Source: Nonomuraea glycinis
GTDB taxonomy: Bacteria > Actinomycetota > Actinomycetes > Streptosporangiales > Streptosporangiaceae
Reading direction: 5' to 3'
Length of the DNA: 64,000 bases
Assembly (NCBI RefSeq): GCF_014646515.1
Contig: NZ_BMNK01000009.1
Span: 62,001-126,000, forward strand
The notes under the pieces were generated by a model. That model did not search any database and had not been told where the DNA came from. It saw nothing but the letters and a program-made list of their open reading frames with translations. The translations under genes were made by a program, and so were the position numbers. Shown here one piece after another: positions 33,443-41,280 of the stretch (the stretch's first letter is position 1; the number at the start of each line of letters is the position of its first letter).

Positions 33443-34216
33443 CTATCCGTCCAGTTCCGCCAGGACCCGTTCGGCCTGCCTGCGGAAGGTGCCCGGCGGG
33501 TTGCGCGGCCCCTCACCCGACAGCAGGAACAGCCAGGTCAGGGCGTGCAGCCTGCGGCACTCGCGCAGCCGGGTGCGCTCGGCCGCCGGCAGGTCGAAGT
33601 GGCGCAGGACGTCGATCTCGCCGTCCACCCACATCGACACGTGCTGCGACAACTCCGCCAGCTCGAAGGCCCGGTCGCTGCGGCCGGAGTCCTCGAAGTC
33701 CACGATCCGCACCCGCTCGCCGTCCCACAGGAAGTTCGCCAGGTTGCCGTCGCCGCCGCCGAACACCGGCCGTACCCCGCCGTCGTCCGGCCGCCACCGC
33801 GCCAGCCACCGGCAGCCCTCCCGGACGGCCCGGTCGGCCACCGGGTCCTTGCCCGGCCAGTGCTCGCACCACTCGCGCACCTGCTCGGCGAGCGCCTGGG
33901 CGTGCCAGTTGCGCAGCGGCACCCCGGCCAGGACCTCGGGCGGCACGGCGGCGTGCAGCTCCGCGACGGCCGCGGCCATCTGGCGGGTGTGCGCCGCGGG
34001 CTCGGGCAGCCCGCGCAGCGGCCGGCCCTCGATCCGGGACATGATCACGCAGCCGTGGAAGGAGATCGGCCTCGGCGCGAGCCCCGGAGCGTAGCGGGCG
34101 AGCAACGTCAGCGCCCGCCACTCGCGCTCGGCCGCGTGTGGCCTGTCTTCTCTGTAGTGCTTGGTGACGACATCACCCAGCATCTCGATCGTGTGCGTCC
34201 CCTGCAGATCGGCCAC
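33443..34216 (-). CDS. Phosphotransferase (APH/choline kinase-fold) protein with altered catalytic loop
   Basis: A 257-aa aminoglycoside-phosphotransferase-fold protein. The region GGGDGNLANFLWDGERVRI then VDFEDSGRSDRAFELAEL corresponds to the catalytic loop and the DxD metal site, but the HGD motif reads GGD: the His is replaced while the catalytic Asp and Asn remain. The N-terminal lobe is short (VTKHYREDRPHAAEREW). Substrate is unknown; this family phosphorylates small molecules or acts on proteins. It converges with the aldolase gene and is 9 bp downstream of the TetR gene on the same strand. Confidence 0.75.
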   Translation of the reverse strand: MADLQGTHTIEMLGDVVTKHYREDRPHAAEREWRALTLLARYAPGLAPRPISFHGCVIMSRIEGRPLRGLPEPAAHTRQMAAAVAELHAAVPPEVLAGVPLRNWHAQALAEQVREWCEHWPGKDPVADRAVREGCRWLARWRPDDGGVRPVFGGGDGNLANFLWDGERVRIVDFEDSGRSDRAFELAELSQHVSMWVDGEIDVLRHFDLPAAERTRLRECRRLHALTWLFLLSGEGPRNPPGTFRRQAERVLAELDG

Positions 34217-34225
34217 CCCCGCATG

Positions 34226-34798
34226 TTAGGCGAGCACGCGGTCCACGGCGCTCGCGACGAGGCCGTCGATCTCCTCCTCCGTGAAGATGTCGGGCAGGGT
34301 GAGGCGCTCGACCACCAGCCAGTTGAGCGCCAGGTAGAGCAGCAGGACGGCGGTGGTGTCGCCGGGCAGGCCGGATTCCCGGTGGTGGCTGACGTTCGCG
34401 TCGATGTCCGCGCGGATCCGCTGGGTGAGCACGGCACGCAGTTGCGGCCGCCTGGTCGCCTCCAGCCGCAGCTCCAGCAGGGCCAGGTAGCCGGAGCGGA
34501 AGGCGGAGATCCGGCCGACGGTCTCACGCATGAGCGCCAGCAACCGGTCGCGGTCGCGCGGCCCCTCCAGGCTCAGCTCGAACGTGCGCGCGTCGGGCTG
34601 GAGCCGCTCGTAGATTCTGCTCCCCACCTGGGTGAAAAGCTCGTCACGGTTGGCGAAGTAGTTGGTGGCGGTGCCCATGGGCACCTTCGCCTCCGCGTCC
34701 ACGGCCCTGAACGTCAGCCCGCGCGCCCCCTGCTCGGCCAGCACCTCGATGGCGGCATCGATCAGCGCCGCCCGCCTGGCCACGTTCTGTCGCGCCAA
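34226..34798 (-). CDS. TetR-family transcriptional regulator
   Basis: A 190-aa TetR regulator. The DNA-binding helix-turn-helix region is RRAALIDAAIEVLAEQGARG followed by LTFRAVDAEAKVPMGTATNYFANRDELF, and the C-terminal ligand-binding domain is helical and not recognisable further. The TTG at 34798 is preferred because GGAGTGG lies just upstream and it gives a normal N-terminal arm; a TTG 11 codons earlier would start inside the presumed operator. It is divergent from the DHFR-like gene, its probable target. Confidence 0.85.
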   Translation of the reverse strand: MARQNVARRAALIDAAIEVLAEQGARGLTFRAVDAEAKVPMGTATNYFANRDELFTQVGSRIYERLQPDARTFELSLEGPRDRDRLLALMRETVGRISAFRSGYLALLELRLEATRRPQLRAVLTQRIRADIDANVSHHRESGLPGDTTAVLLLYLALNWLVVERLTLPDIFTEEEIDGLVASAVDRVLA

Positions 34799-34870
34799 TT
34801 GACACCACTCCAGTTGTAGTACTACGTTCAAACCACTTCAACTATAGTACTTCTTGGGGAGTGACCAACT
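34799..34870. promoter_or_regulatory. Divergent TetR operator/promoter region
   Basis: A short AT-rich region with the palindrome GTAGTACTAC (34816-34825) and a related half-site ATAGTACTT about 20 bp to the right (34844-34852). The repeated AGTACT core in a TetR/target divergent region is a likely operator covering both promoters. Confidence 0.5.
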
Positions 34871-35440
34871 GTGCGAAAGCTCGTTTACTACATCGCGATC
34901 TCCATCGACGGTTACATCGCCGGCCCCGGCGGCGAGTTCGACTTCTACCCCGTGGCCGACGACCTGGCCGCCTACCTGAACGACCAGCATCCCGAGACCA
35001 TCCCCACCCACCTGCGGGCCCAGCTCGGCCTGGACGCGCCCAACAAGCGCTTCGACACCGTCCTCATGGGCCGCGGCACCTACCAGCCCGCCCTCGACGC
35101 CGGAATCACCAGCCCGTACGCCCACCTGCGCCAGTACGTGATCTCCAGCAGCATCCCCGGGATCACCGACCCGGCGGTCGAGCTCGTCTCCGGCGACCCG
35201 ATCGGCCTGGTCCAGCGCCTGAAGAAGGAGGAGGGCATGGACATCTGGCTCTGCGGCGGCGGCAAGCTGGCCGGCTCCCTGCTGCCGGAGATCGACGAGC
35301 TGATCGTCAAGTGTTATCCGGTGGTGGCGGGCTCCGGCGTACCGGCCTTCGATGGCGAGTTCCGCCCCACGGCCTTCACCAACACCGGCACCCGCACCTT
35401 CAGCAACGGCACGGTGCTCCTGACCTACGTCCGCGGCTGA
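34871..35440 (+). CDS. Dihydrofolate reductase-like (RibD C-terminal domain) protein
   Basis: A 189-aa protein of the RibD_C/DHFR-like superfamily, which includes many small NADPH-dependent reductases of unknown substrate. It begins MRKLVYYIAISIDGYIAGPG and has the nucleotide-binding RFDTVLMGRGTYQPAL and MDIWLCGGGKLAGSLLPEID, the superfamily's two signature regions. The GTG start at 34871 follows GGGGAGTGA. The TetR gene next to it suggests induction by a small molecule. True dihydrofolate reductase activity is unlikely. Confidence 0.85.
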   Translation: MRKLVYYIAISIDGYIAGPGGEFDFYPVADDLAAYLNDQHPETIPTHLRAQLGLDAPNKRFDTVLMGRGTYQPALDAGITSPYAHLRQYVISSSIPGITDPAVELVSGDPIGLVQRLKKEEGMDIWLCGGGKLAGSLLPEIDELIVKCYPVVAGSGVPAFDGEFRPTAFTNTGTRTFSNGTVLLTYVRG

Positions 35441-35447
35441 CCGGCGG

Positions 35448-35507
35448 GCGCCGTACAGCATCGGGAGGCGCCGTACAGCATCGGCCGGCGCCGTGCAGTA
35501 CCGCGCG
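35448..35507. repeat. Three 20-bp tandem repeats downstream of the DHFR-like gene
   Basis: The unit GCGCCGTACAGCATCGG plus three variable bases occurs at 35448, 35468 and, degenerate, 35488, starting 8 bp after the stop codon. Confidence 0.75.
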
Positions 35508-35537
35508 AGACCCGAACAACATCGGCTCAGCGCGCGA

Positions 35538-35565
35538 AAGGCGCGCCACGTCGGTGGCGCGCCTT
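35538..35565. terminator. Bidirectional terminator between DHFR-like gene and guaB3-like gene
   Basis: A perfect 12-bp stem, AAGGCGCGCCAC (35538-35549) and GTGGCGCGCCTT (35554-35565), with a four-base loop, lies between two convergent genes. The A and T residues at the stem base let it serve both strands. Confidence 0.8.
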
Positions 35566-35577
35566 CGGACAGGCTGG

Positions 35578-36699
35578 TCAGCGCTGGGTCGGCGCGACGA
35601 CGACCTCGACGCGCTGGAACTCCTTGATGTCGGAGTAGCCCGTGGACGCCATGGTCCGCTTCAGCGCGCCCATGAGGTTCATCGAGCCGTCGGCGATGCT
35701 GGACGGCCCGTGCAGGATCTGCTCCAGCGGGCCGACCGTGCCGAACTCCACCCGGCGCCCGCGCGGCAGGTCCGGGTGGTGGGCCTCGGAGCCCCAGTGG
35801 AAGCCGCGCCCCGGCGCCTCGGCGGCCCTGGCCAGCGGGGAGCCCACCATGACGGCGTCCGCGCCGCAGGCGATGGCCTTGGCGATGTCGCCGGAGGTGC
35901 CCATGCCGCCGTCGGCGATCACGTGCACGTAGCGGCCGCCGGACTCGTCCATGTAGTCGCGGCGGGCCGCGGCCACGTCGGAGATGGCCGTGGCCATCGG
36001 CACGGCGACACCCAGGACGTTGCGGGTGGTGTGCGAGGCGCCGCCGCCGAAGCCGACCAGCACGCCCGCCGCGCCGGTGCGCATCAGGTGCAGCGCCGCG
36101 GTGTGCGTGGCGCAGCCGCCGACGATCACCGGCACGTCCAGCTCGTAGATGAACTGCTTGAGGTTGAGCGGCTCGGCCCGCCCGGAGACGTGCTCGGCCG
36201 AGACGGTGGTGCCGCGGATGACGAAGATGTCCACGCCCGCGTCGATGACCGCCTTGTGGTATTGGACGGTGCGCTGCGGCGACAGCCGGACGGCGGTGGT
36301 CACGCCGGACGCCCGGATCTCCTCGATGCGGCGCCCGATCAGCTCTTCCTTGATCGGCGCGGCGTAGATCTCCTGGAGCCTCCTGGTCGCCGCCTCGGCG
36401 TCGAGCGACGCGCACTCCTCCAGCAGCGGCGACGGGTCGTCGTACCGGGTCCAGAGACCTTCGAGGTCGAGCGGCGCGAGACCGCCGAGCCGGCCGATCT
36501 CGATCGCGGTGGCCGGCGAGACGACGCTGTCCATGGGTGCGACGATCACGGGAAGCTCGAACCGGTAGGCGTCGATCTGCCAGGCGATCGAGACCTCTTC
36601 CGGGTCGCGGGTGCGCCGCGAGGGCACAAGGCCGATCTCGTCGAGCGAGTAGGCGCGGCGGCCGGACTTGCCCCGGCCGATCTCCACCTGCTGAGTCAT
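35578..36699 (-). CDS. guaB3: GuaB3-family IMP dehydrogenase-related protein
   Basis: A 373-aa TIM-barrel protein of the IMPDH/GMP reductase superfamily without CBS domains. It keeps the IMPDH-like LPVIVAPMDSVVSPATAIEI, VIADGGMGTSGDIAKAIACG and FGTVGPLEQILHGPS segments. Where IMP dehydrogenase has the catalytic Cys (GSICTT), this protein has GGGASHTTRNVLG, so it cannot use the usual covalent Cys mechanism at that position. It follows guaB by 3 bp, the same arrangement as guaB2-guaB3 in mycobacteria. Its reaction is not settled; GMP-reductase-like activity has been suggested for the group. Confidence 0.9.
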   Translation of the reverse strand: MTQQVEIGRGKSGRRAYSLDEIGLVPSRRTRDPEEVSIAWQIDAYRFELPVIVAPMDSVVSPATAIEIGRLGGLAPLDLEGLWTRYDDPSPLLEECASLDAEAATRRLQEIYAAPIKEELIGRRIEEIRASGVTTAVRLSPQRTVQYHKAVIDAGVDIFVIRGTTVSAEHVSGRAEPLNLKQFIYELDVPVIVGGCATHTAALHLMRTGAAGVLVGFGGGASHTTRNVLGVAVPMATAISDVAAARRDYMDESGGRYVHVIADGGMGTSGDIAKAIACGADAVMVGSPLARAAEAPGRGFHWGSEAHHPDLPRGRRVEFGTVGPLEQILHGPSSIADGSMNLMGALKRTMASTGYSDIKEFQRVEVVVAPTQR

Positions 36700-36702
36700 G
36701 GA

Positions 36703-38184
36703 TTACCTTCTGTGATAGTTCGGAGCTTCCACGGTCATCTGGATGTCGTGGGGGTGGCTCTCCTTGAGGCCCGCCATCGTGATCGGCATGAGCTCGCAGT
36801 CGGTGTGCATCTGAGTGATGGTGCGACATCCGGCATACCACATGCCCTGGCGCAGGCCGCCGACGAGCTGGTGCGAGACGGCGGAGACCGGGCCGCGGTA
36901 GGGGACCTGGCCCTCGATGCCCTCGGGGATGTATTTGTCCTCGCCGCCGACGTCGGCCTGGGCGTAGCGGTCCTTGCTGAAGGAGGTGCCGCCGCGCTCG
37001 CGGTTGCGCACCGCGCCGAGCGAGCCCATGCCCCGGTAGGACTTGAACTGCTTGCCGTTGATGAAGATCAGCTCGCCGGGCGACTCCTCGCAGCCGGCCA
37101 GCAGCGACCCGAGCATGACCGTGTCGGCGCCCGCGGCGATGGCCTTGACGATGTCGCCGGAATATTGCAGGCCGCCGTCGCCGATCACCGGGACCCCGGC
37201 GGGCGCGCAGGCGAGCGAGGCCTCGTAGATGGCCGTGACCTGCGGCGCGCCCACCCCGGCCACCACACGGGTGGTGCAAATGGAGCCGGGCCCGACGCCG
37301 ACCTTGACCGCGTCGGCACCCGCCTCGACGAGCATCTGGGCGCCGGCCCTGGTGGCGATGTTGCCGCCGATGACGTCGACCTTGCTGTTGGCCTTGACCT
37401 TGGCGATCATGTCGGCCAGCCCCTTGGAGTGGCCGTGCGCCACGTCCACGACCACCACGTCCACGCCGGCCTCGATGAGCGCCTTGGCCCGCACCTCGGC
37501 GTCGCCCCCGACGCCGACTGCGGCGCCGACCACCAGGCGGCCGTCGGCGTCCTTGGTGGCCAGCGGATATTGCTCGCTCTTGGTGAAGTCCTTGACCGTG
37601 ATGAGCCCGCGCAGCCTGCCGTCGGGGTCGACCAGCGGCAGCTTCTCGATCTTGTTCTGCCGGAGGAGGTCGTAGGCGTCGTCCCGCGAGACCCCCACGG
37701 GGGCGGTGACGAGCGGCATCTTCGTCATGACCTCGCGCACCGGCCGCTCCTGGGCGGTCTCGAAGCGCATGTCGCGATTGGTGACGATGCCGACGAGGAT
37801 GCCGGACGCGTCGGTGACCGGCACCCCGGAGATCCGGTACGTCGCGCAGAGCCGCTCGACGTCGGCCAGCGTGTCGTCGGGGCTGCAGGTCACCGGGTTG
37901 GTCACCATGCCCGCCTCGGACCGCTTGACCAGGTCGACCTGCTGGGCCTGCTCCTCGACCGACAGGTTGCGGTGCAGGATGCCGATGCCGCCCTGCCTGG
38001 CCATGGAGACCGCCATCCGGGCCTCGGTCACGGTGTCCATCGCCGCCGAGACCAGCGGGATGGACAGGCTGATGCCACGTGACAGTCGGGTGCGGGTGTC
38101 GGCGTCACCTGGCTGCAGGTCTGAATACGCCGGCACGAGCAGCACGTCGTCAAAGGTCAGACCTGTCGCGGTGAACTTGGACAT
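36703..38184 (-). CDS. guaB: IMP dehydrogenase
   Basis: A 493-aa IMPDH that oxidises IMP to XMP with NAD, the first committed step to GMP. The N-terminus TFDDVLLVPAYSDLQPGD, the two CBS domains (about 95-210, AGMVTNPVTCSPDDTLADVE and KLPLVDPDGRLRGLITVKD), the catalytic loop GVGPGSICTTRVVAG and VIGDGGLQYSGDIVKAIA are all present. It is the first gene of the guaB-guaB3 unit. Two strong hairpins lie 65-156 bp upstream of its start, in the leader or promoter region. XMP is converted to GMP by GuaA, encoded at 17.5-19.1 kb. Confidence 0.96.
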   Translation of the reverse strand: MSKFTATGLTFDDVLLVPAYSDLQPGDADTRTRLSRGISLSIPLVSAAMDTVTEARMAVSMARQGGIGILHRNLSVEEQAQQVDLVKRSEAGMVTNPVTCSPDDTLADVERLCATYRISGVPVTDASGILVGIVTNRDMRFETAQERPVREVMTKMPLVTAPVGVSRDDAYDLLRQNKIEKLPLVDPDGRLRGLITVKDFTKSEQYPLATKDADGRLVVGAAVGVGGDAEVRAKALIEAGVDVVVVDVAHGHSKGLADMIAKVKANSKVDVIGGNIATRAGAQMLVEAGADAVKVGVGPGSICTTRVVAGVGAPQVTAIYEASLACAPAGVPVIGDGGLQYSGDIVKAIAAGADTVMLGSLLAGCEESPGELIFINGKQFKSYRGMGSLGAVRNRERGGTSFSKDRYAQADVGGEDKYIPEGIEGQVPYRGPVSAVSHQLVGGLRQGMWYAGCRTITQMHTDCELMPITMAGLKESHPHDIQMTVEAPNYHRR

Positions 38185-38248
38185 GCTGCGGCCCCTCCCG
38201 CCGATGCGCTGAATGAGCCAAGTCTAGGGCCTGCGTCCAAACGCATGT

Positions 38249-38340
38249 GATGCCGGGAGGACGATGGCCCCCACGGCCCGTCGTACTCCCGGCATCGGCA
38301 TGCTCCCGGGAGGTGGGACGGTCGGTGTCACCGTCCCACC
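38249..38340. other. Pair of strong hairpins upstream of guaB
   Basis: The first hairpin pairs GATGCCGGGAG (38249-38259) with CTCCCGGCATC (38286-38296), an 11-bp perfect stem with further inner pairing (ACGA/TCGT). The second pairs GGTGGGACGGT (38312-38322) with ACCGTCCCACC (38330-38340), again 11 bp. They look like terminators, but both flanking genes point away, so they may be a guaB leader attenuator or end an unrecognised transcript. Confidence 0.6.
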
Positions 38341-38480
38341 TCCGCCATCGGCACCCGGGCTGAGCGCGCGTTACGCCACCGAACCCCCCTCCGCGTCCTG
38401 ATGGCCGGCGCTGCCCGGCCCTTGGGGGCCGACGCAGAGTTAAGCGTGAGTTACGCAACGGCACAGCGCAACGTGAAAAC

Positions 38481-38492
38481 GTGCAATTGCAC
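38481..38492. promoter_or_regulatory. Palindrome upstream of the TrmB/LuxR-type regulator
   Basis: GTGCAATTGCAC is a perfect 12-bp palindrome, followed six bases later by another GCAC. It lies about 100 bp before the regulator gene in an AT-richer stretch and could be an autoregulatory site. Confidence 0.35.
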
Positions 38493-38594
38493 TAAGCTGC
38501 ACGCCGCACCGATGACTCCGCCGCAACGAGCGGACAAGTGGGGAATGCCGGGTTATTCTCGCGGCACGCCTGTCCCCCTACGGAGCCCGACACC

Positions 38595-39617
38595 ATGCGC
38601 AGCGAGCATCAGACCATGCCCCAGCCGCTCGAAACGCTGGGCCTGGGCCCCACCCAGACGGCCGTTTACGCCGCCGTACTGCGCCTGCACCGGGCTACCC
38701 GCACCGAGCTCGCCGCGGCCATGGACGACCCGGTGGAGAAGGTCGGCAGGGAGCTCGACCAGCTCGTCGCGCTCGGCGTGGTGGACGAGCAGTCGGGCGA
38801 GTATCTCGCCCGGCACCCGGCCGCCGCGCTCGGCCGGCTGGTCGCCGAGCGGCTCGACCGCCTGGCCGAGGAGAGCCGCAGGATCGACTCCGCGCTCGGC
38901 TCGATCCGCGGCCTGATCCGCGACTACGACGCCGGCCGCGACTACCAGAGCGGCACCTTCCCCGTGGAGCTGGTCAGCGGGGCCGACGTGCTGTACGAGA
39001 GCGTCGTGGGCATGGCGGTCCAGGCGCCGCCGATGACGCTGCTGACCGCCATCCCGGACGAGCGCACCATGATCGACTTTGCCCGGAAGTACGCCGACCC
39101 GTGGATCGACGCACAGCGTCAAGGGCTGCTGCGCATGCGGACGCTCGTCCCGGTCGACACCCTGGTGCTCCCCGGCGTACGCGACCAGCTCACCCGCATG
39201 GTCGAGGCGGGCGGCCAGGTGCGCACACTCGACCAGGTGCCGAGCTGGTTCGTGGCGGCGGGACCCGACGCGGCCGGCCTGCCCGCGCTCTGGGGCGGCA
39301 ACCTGCCCGAGCACGCCTACAACTTCTATCTGATGCGCGCCCCCATCGTGGTGGGCATGCTGCACTCCCTCTTCGACGAGCTGTGGGGGCGCGCCATGCC
39401 CCTGCCCTGGCTGCCGGCGGGCCGCGAGGGCGGCGGCATGGTGCAGGTGCTGCGGCTGGCCGCGCAGGGCATGTGCGACGAGTCCATCGCGCGCCACCTC
39501 GGCGTGTCGGTCCGTACGGTACGCGCGAGATTCGCCGACGCCATGTCCGAACTGGGCGCTCAGTCACGCTTTCACGCAGGTGTGGAGGCCGCTCGGCGCG
39601 GCTGGCTGGGCCAATGA
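38595..39617 (+). CDS. TrmB-like/LuxR-type HTH transcriptional regulator
   Basis: A 340-aa regulator with two DNA-binding-type domains. The N-terminus (LGLGPTQTAVYAAVLRLHRA and the following helices) looks like a TrmB winged helix, the middle (VELVSGADVLYESVVGM, TLLTAIPDERTMIDFARKY) is a family sensor-like region, and the C-terminus AQGMCDESIARHLGVSVRTV then RARFADAMSEL is a LuxR/GerE HTH. The ligand and targets are unknown. ATG 38595 is chosen over ATG 38616 because CGGAG lies upstream, but both are possible. Confidence 0.8.
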   Translation: MRSEHQTMPQPLETLGLGPTQTAVYAAVLRLHRATRTELAAAMDDPVEKVGRELDQLVALGVVDEQSGEYLARHPAAALGRLVAERLDRLAEESRRIDSALGSIRGLIRDYDAGRDYQSGTFPVELVSGADVLYESVVGMAVQAPPMTLLTAIPDERTMIDFARKYADPWIDAQRQGLLRMRTLVPVDTLVLPGVRDQLTRMVEAGGQVRTLDQVPSWFVAAGPDAAGLPALWGGNLPEHAYNFYLMRAPIVVGMLHSLFDELWGRAMPLPWLPAGREGGGMVQVLRLAAQGMCDESIARHLGVSVRTVRARFADAMSELGAQSRFHAGVEAARRGWLGQ

Positions 39618-39653
39618 CCGCCGTTGACACCGCTTCGGTCATATGGTGGGAAG

Positions 39654-40031
39654 GTGCTGGAAGACGTCCCCCGCGACCCGTTCGCGGACGACCCTGACGA
39701 CCCGTCCTCAGCGATGGGCGAGCTCGACGACGCCGAGCCTCTCACCGCCGCCGAGCGGGACGAGGCGATCACCGACCTGGCGGACGTCGAGGTCTTTCGC
39801 TCCGTGCTGGAGCCGCAGGGGGTGCTCGGCCTCGTGCTCGACTGCCCGGAATGCGGCGAGCAGCACTTCTTCGACTGGGACCTGCTGCGCGGCAACCTGC
39901 GCCAGATGATCGAGCTGGGCCGGCCCCAGGTGCACGAGCCGGCGTATTTCCCGGACCCGGACGAATATGTCAGCTGGGAGTACGCCAGAGGTTACGTCGA
40001 CGGCGTCATCGACACCGAAGAGCGCCACTGA
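39654..40031 (+). CDS. DUF5319-family protein
   Basis: A 125-aa acidic actinobacterial protein. It begins MLEDVPRDPFADDPDD, has LDCPECGEQHFFDWDLLRGN with a CxxC that may bind metal, and ends VSWEYARGYVDGVIDTEERH. The function is unknown. In mycobacteria the homologue sits between guaB2 and the sigD-rsdA pair, exactly as here, which supports the assignment. The GTG at 39654 gives the conserved N-terminus and has GGGAAG nearby. Its last 40 bp are overlapped on the other strand by the short RsdA-like frame. Confidence 0.82.
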   Translation: MLEDVPRDPFADDPDDPSSAMGELDDAEPLTAAERDEAITDLADVEVFRSVLEPQGVLGLVLDCPECGEQHFFDWDLLRGNLRQMIELGRPQVHEPAYFPDPDEYVSWEYARGYVDGVIDTEERH

Positions 40032-40147
40032 TCGACCACGTCGCCACGCAGGACGGCGAGCACCCGAGCCGCGGGATCCCGGCGGTCGGGAACCTCCCCC
40101 GCGGCGAGCGCGTCGAGCAGTGCGTCGCTCTCTTCCTCTGGCGTCAA
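39992..40147 (-). CDS. Very short RsdA-like anti-sigma fragment or remnant
   Basis: A 51-codon frame starting at TTG 40147, which overlaps the sigma-factor stop as TTGA. It encodes MTPEEESDALLDALAAGEV then PDRRDPAARVLAVLRGDVVD and QWR. The LLDALA core followed by a DP and a leucine-rich helix resembles the SigD-binding N-terminus of RsdA, the anti-sigma factor found in this position in mycobacteria. It stops before any transmembrane segment or outer domain. It may be a soluble mini anti-sigma factor or a decayed gene. Evidence is synteny plus a short motif, so confidence is modest. Confidence 0.5.
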   Translation of the reverse strand: MTPEEESDALLDALAAGEVPDRRDPAARVLAVLRGDVVDQWRSSVSMTPST

Positions 40148-40809
40148 GCCGACTCCAGCTCGGCCATCTGCCTCAGCCTGGCCAGCGCCCGATGCTGGGC
40201 GACCCGGACGGCTCCTGGTGACATGCCGAGTACATTACCGGTCTCCTCGGCCGACAGGCCCGACACCACCCGCAGCAGCAGCAACTCCCGCTGGTTCGGC
40301 GGCAGCCGGGCGAGCAGCCGGCGCGCGTGCTCCACCTCGATGTAGCGGACCACCGTCTCCTCCGGCCCCGGCCCGTCGTCGGGCCCGTCCGGAAGATCCT
40401 GAGTGGGCACGGCCGAGCGCACGGAACTGCGCAACGCGTCGGCCACCTTGTGCGAGGCGATCCCGAACACGAAGGACGCGAAGGGCCTCCCCATGTCCCT
40501 GTATCGCGGCAGCGCGGACAGGACCGCGATGCACACCTCCTGGGCGACGTCATCGGCAATGTGATATTGCCCGGTAACCCTGCCCAGCCTGGCGCGGCAA
40601 TACCGCACCACCATCGGACGCAACTCGCCGAGCAAGGATTCGATCGCACTGCGATCTCCCTGCACAGCGAGGCTCGTTAGTTCCCTTAGGTCGGAGTCAT
40701 CCGTCCGTGCCGGAAGTCTCGACGCGAGCCTTACCCCAATTTTGGCGTCGGCGACGCTTCCCTCGCTCACGTTAGGCATGATGCCCGCACTGATCGGGCC
40801 TGTCGTCAT
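40144..40809 (-). CDS. sigD: RNA polymerase sigma factor, SigD-like (ECF)
   Basis: A 221-aa ECF-type sigma factor. Region 2 includes DDVAQEVCIAVLSALPRYRD and FASFVFGIASHKVADALR; region 4 is LPPNQRELLLLRVVSGLSAE then ETGNVLGMSPGAVRVAQHRAL. Synteny with mycobacterial sigD (between groEL and DUF5319/guaB2) supports the name; the Streptomyces counterpart would be ShbA-like. The ATG at 40809 lacks a clear ribosome site and MPNVSEGSV at 40779 is an alternative start. The short RsdA-like frame begins at its stop codon and would be translationally coupled. Confidence 0.87.
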   Translation of the reverse strand: MTTGPISAGIMPNVSEGSVADAKIGVRLASRLPARTDDSDLRELTSLAVQGDRSAIESLLGELRPMVVRYCRARLGRVTGQYHIADDVAQEVCIAVLSALPRYRDMGRPFASFVFGIASHKVADALRSSVRSAVPTQDLPDGPDDGPGPEETVVRYIEVEHARRLLARLPPNQRELLLLRVVSGLSAEETGNVLGMSPGAVRVAQHRALARLRQMAELESA

Positions 40810-41280
40810 CGCGAACGGCTACGGATTGGTCACATTGACGAGACGATAACGGTCAGTAATCGATCGACAACACTAAGCCTTTCCGTCTGGCACCATATTT
40901 CACCCGATAACCCGAAATGCACGACATTCGTCAGACGCCGACGCTTAACACTCACTTCAGGTTTACTCCAATAAACCCGCATTCTTTCCCCAAGTTCCCC
41001 CACAACACAACAACCTGCGCAACATCACATACCGCATACCCCCCGCCCCGACGGCGCCACCCAAGCCAAGCCGACCCCTCGTACAAGACCACGCGCGCCG
41101 TACGGCGAGTGGCGCGTGCGGCATGCGGCGGGGTGACAGGCGGCCGGTGGCAGACGGCCGGTGGCGTGTGTGGCGCGTGTGGCGGGTGATAGGCAGCGGG
41201 GCGCCGGGTGGTGGGCGGTGCGTTCCGGCGGGCGGCCGGGGGCGGGTGCGTGAGGGGCGGCCGGTGGGGCGTGAGGGGCG

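Larger units (their letters stand above)
38185..38594. other. Divergent intergenic region between guaB and TrmB/LuxR-type regulator
   Basis: 410 bp without a supportable gene. It holds two long hairpins (38249-38340, listed separately) near guaB and the palindrome GTGCAATTGCAC (38481-38492) about 100 bp before the regulator. The stretch 38440-38500 is AT-richer, which suggests promoters there. Confidence 0.5.

Noticed and set aside
33443..34216. Aminoglycoside resistance gene (second APH-fold protein)
   Set aside because: The catalytic-loop His is missing and similarity is limited to the fold; no resistance role can be supported.
34871..35440. Folate-pathway dihydrofolate reductase
   Set aside because: The sequence fits the RibD_C/DHFR-like reductase superfamily and lacks the canonical folA N-terminal motifs and thyA linkage.
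34838..37279. Long minus-strand open frame across the DHFR-like gene, guaB3 and guaB
   Set aside because: It overlaps well-supported genes in another frame, and its Arg/Gly-rich translation resembles no family.
34861..38082. Plus-strand open frame of about 1,070 codons opposite guaB/guaB3
   Set aside because: It is antisense to two certain enzymes and has low-complexity His/Arg/Val composition; it is a codon-bias artefact.
38150..38464. Small gene upstream of guaB on the minus strand
   Set aside because: The frame overlaps the guaB start and the two hairpins and is Arg/Pro-rich without a ribosome site.
40917..41189. Small plus-strand gene in the sigD-groEL gap
   Set aside because: The open frame (90 codons) lacks a ribosome site and its composition shifts abruptly from AT-rich to GC-rich; no conserved motif is visible.
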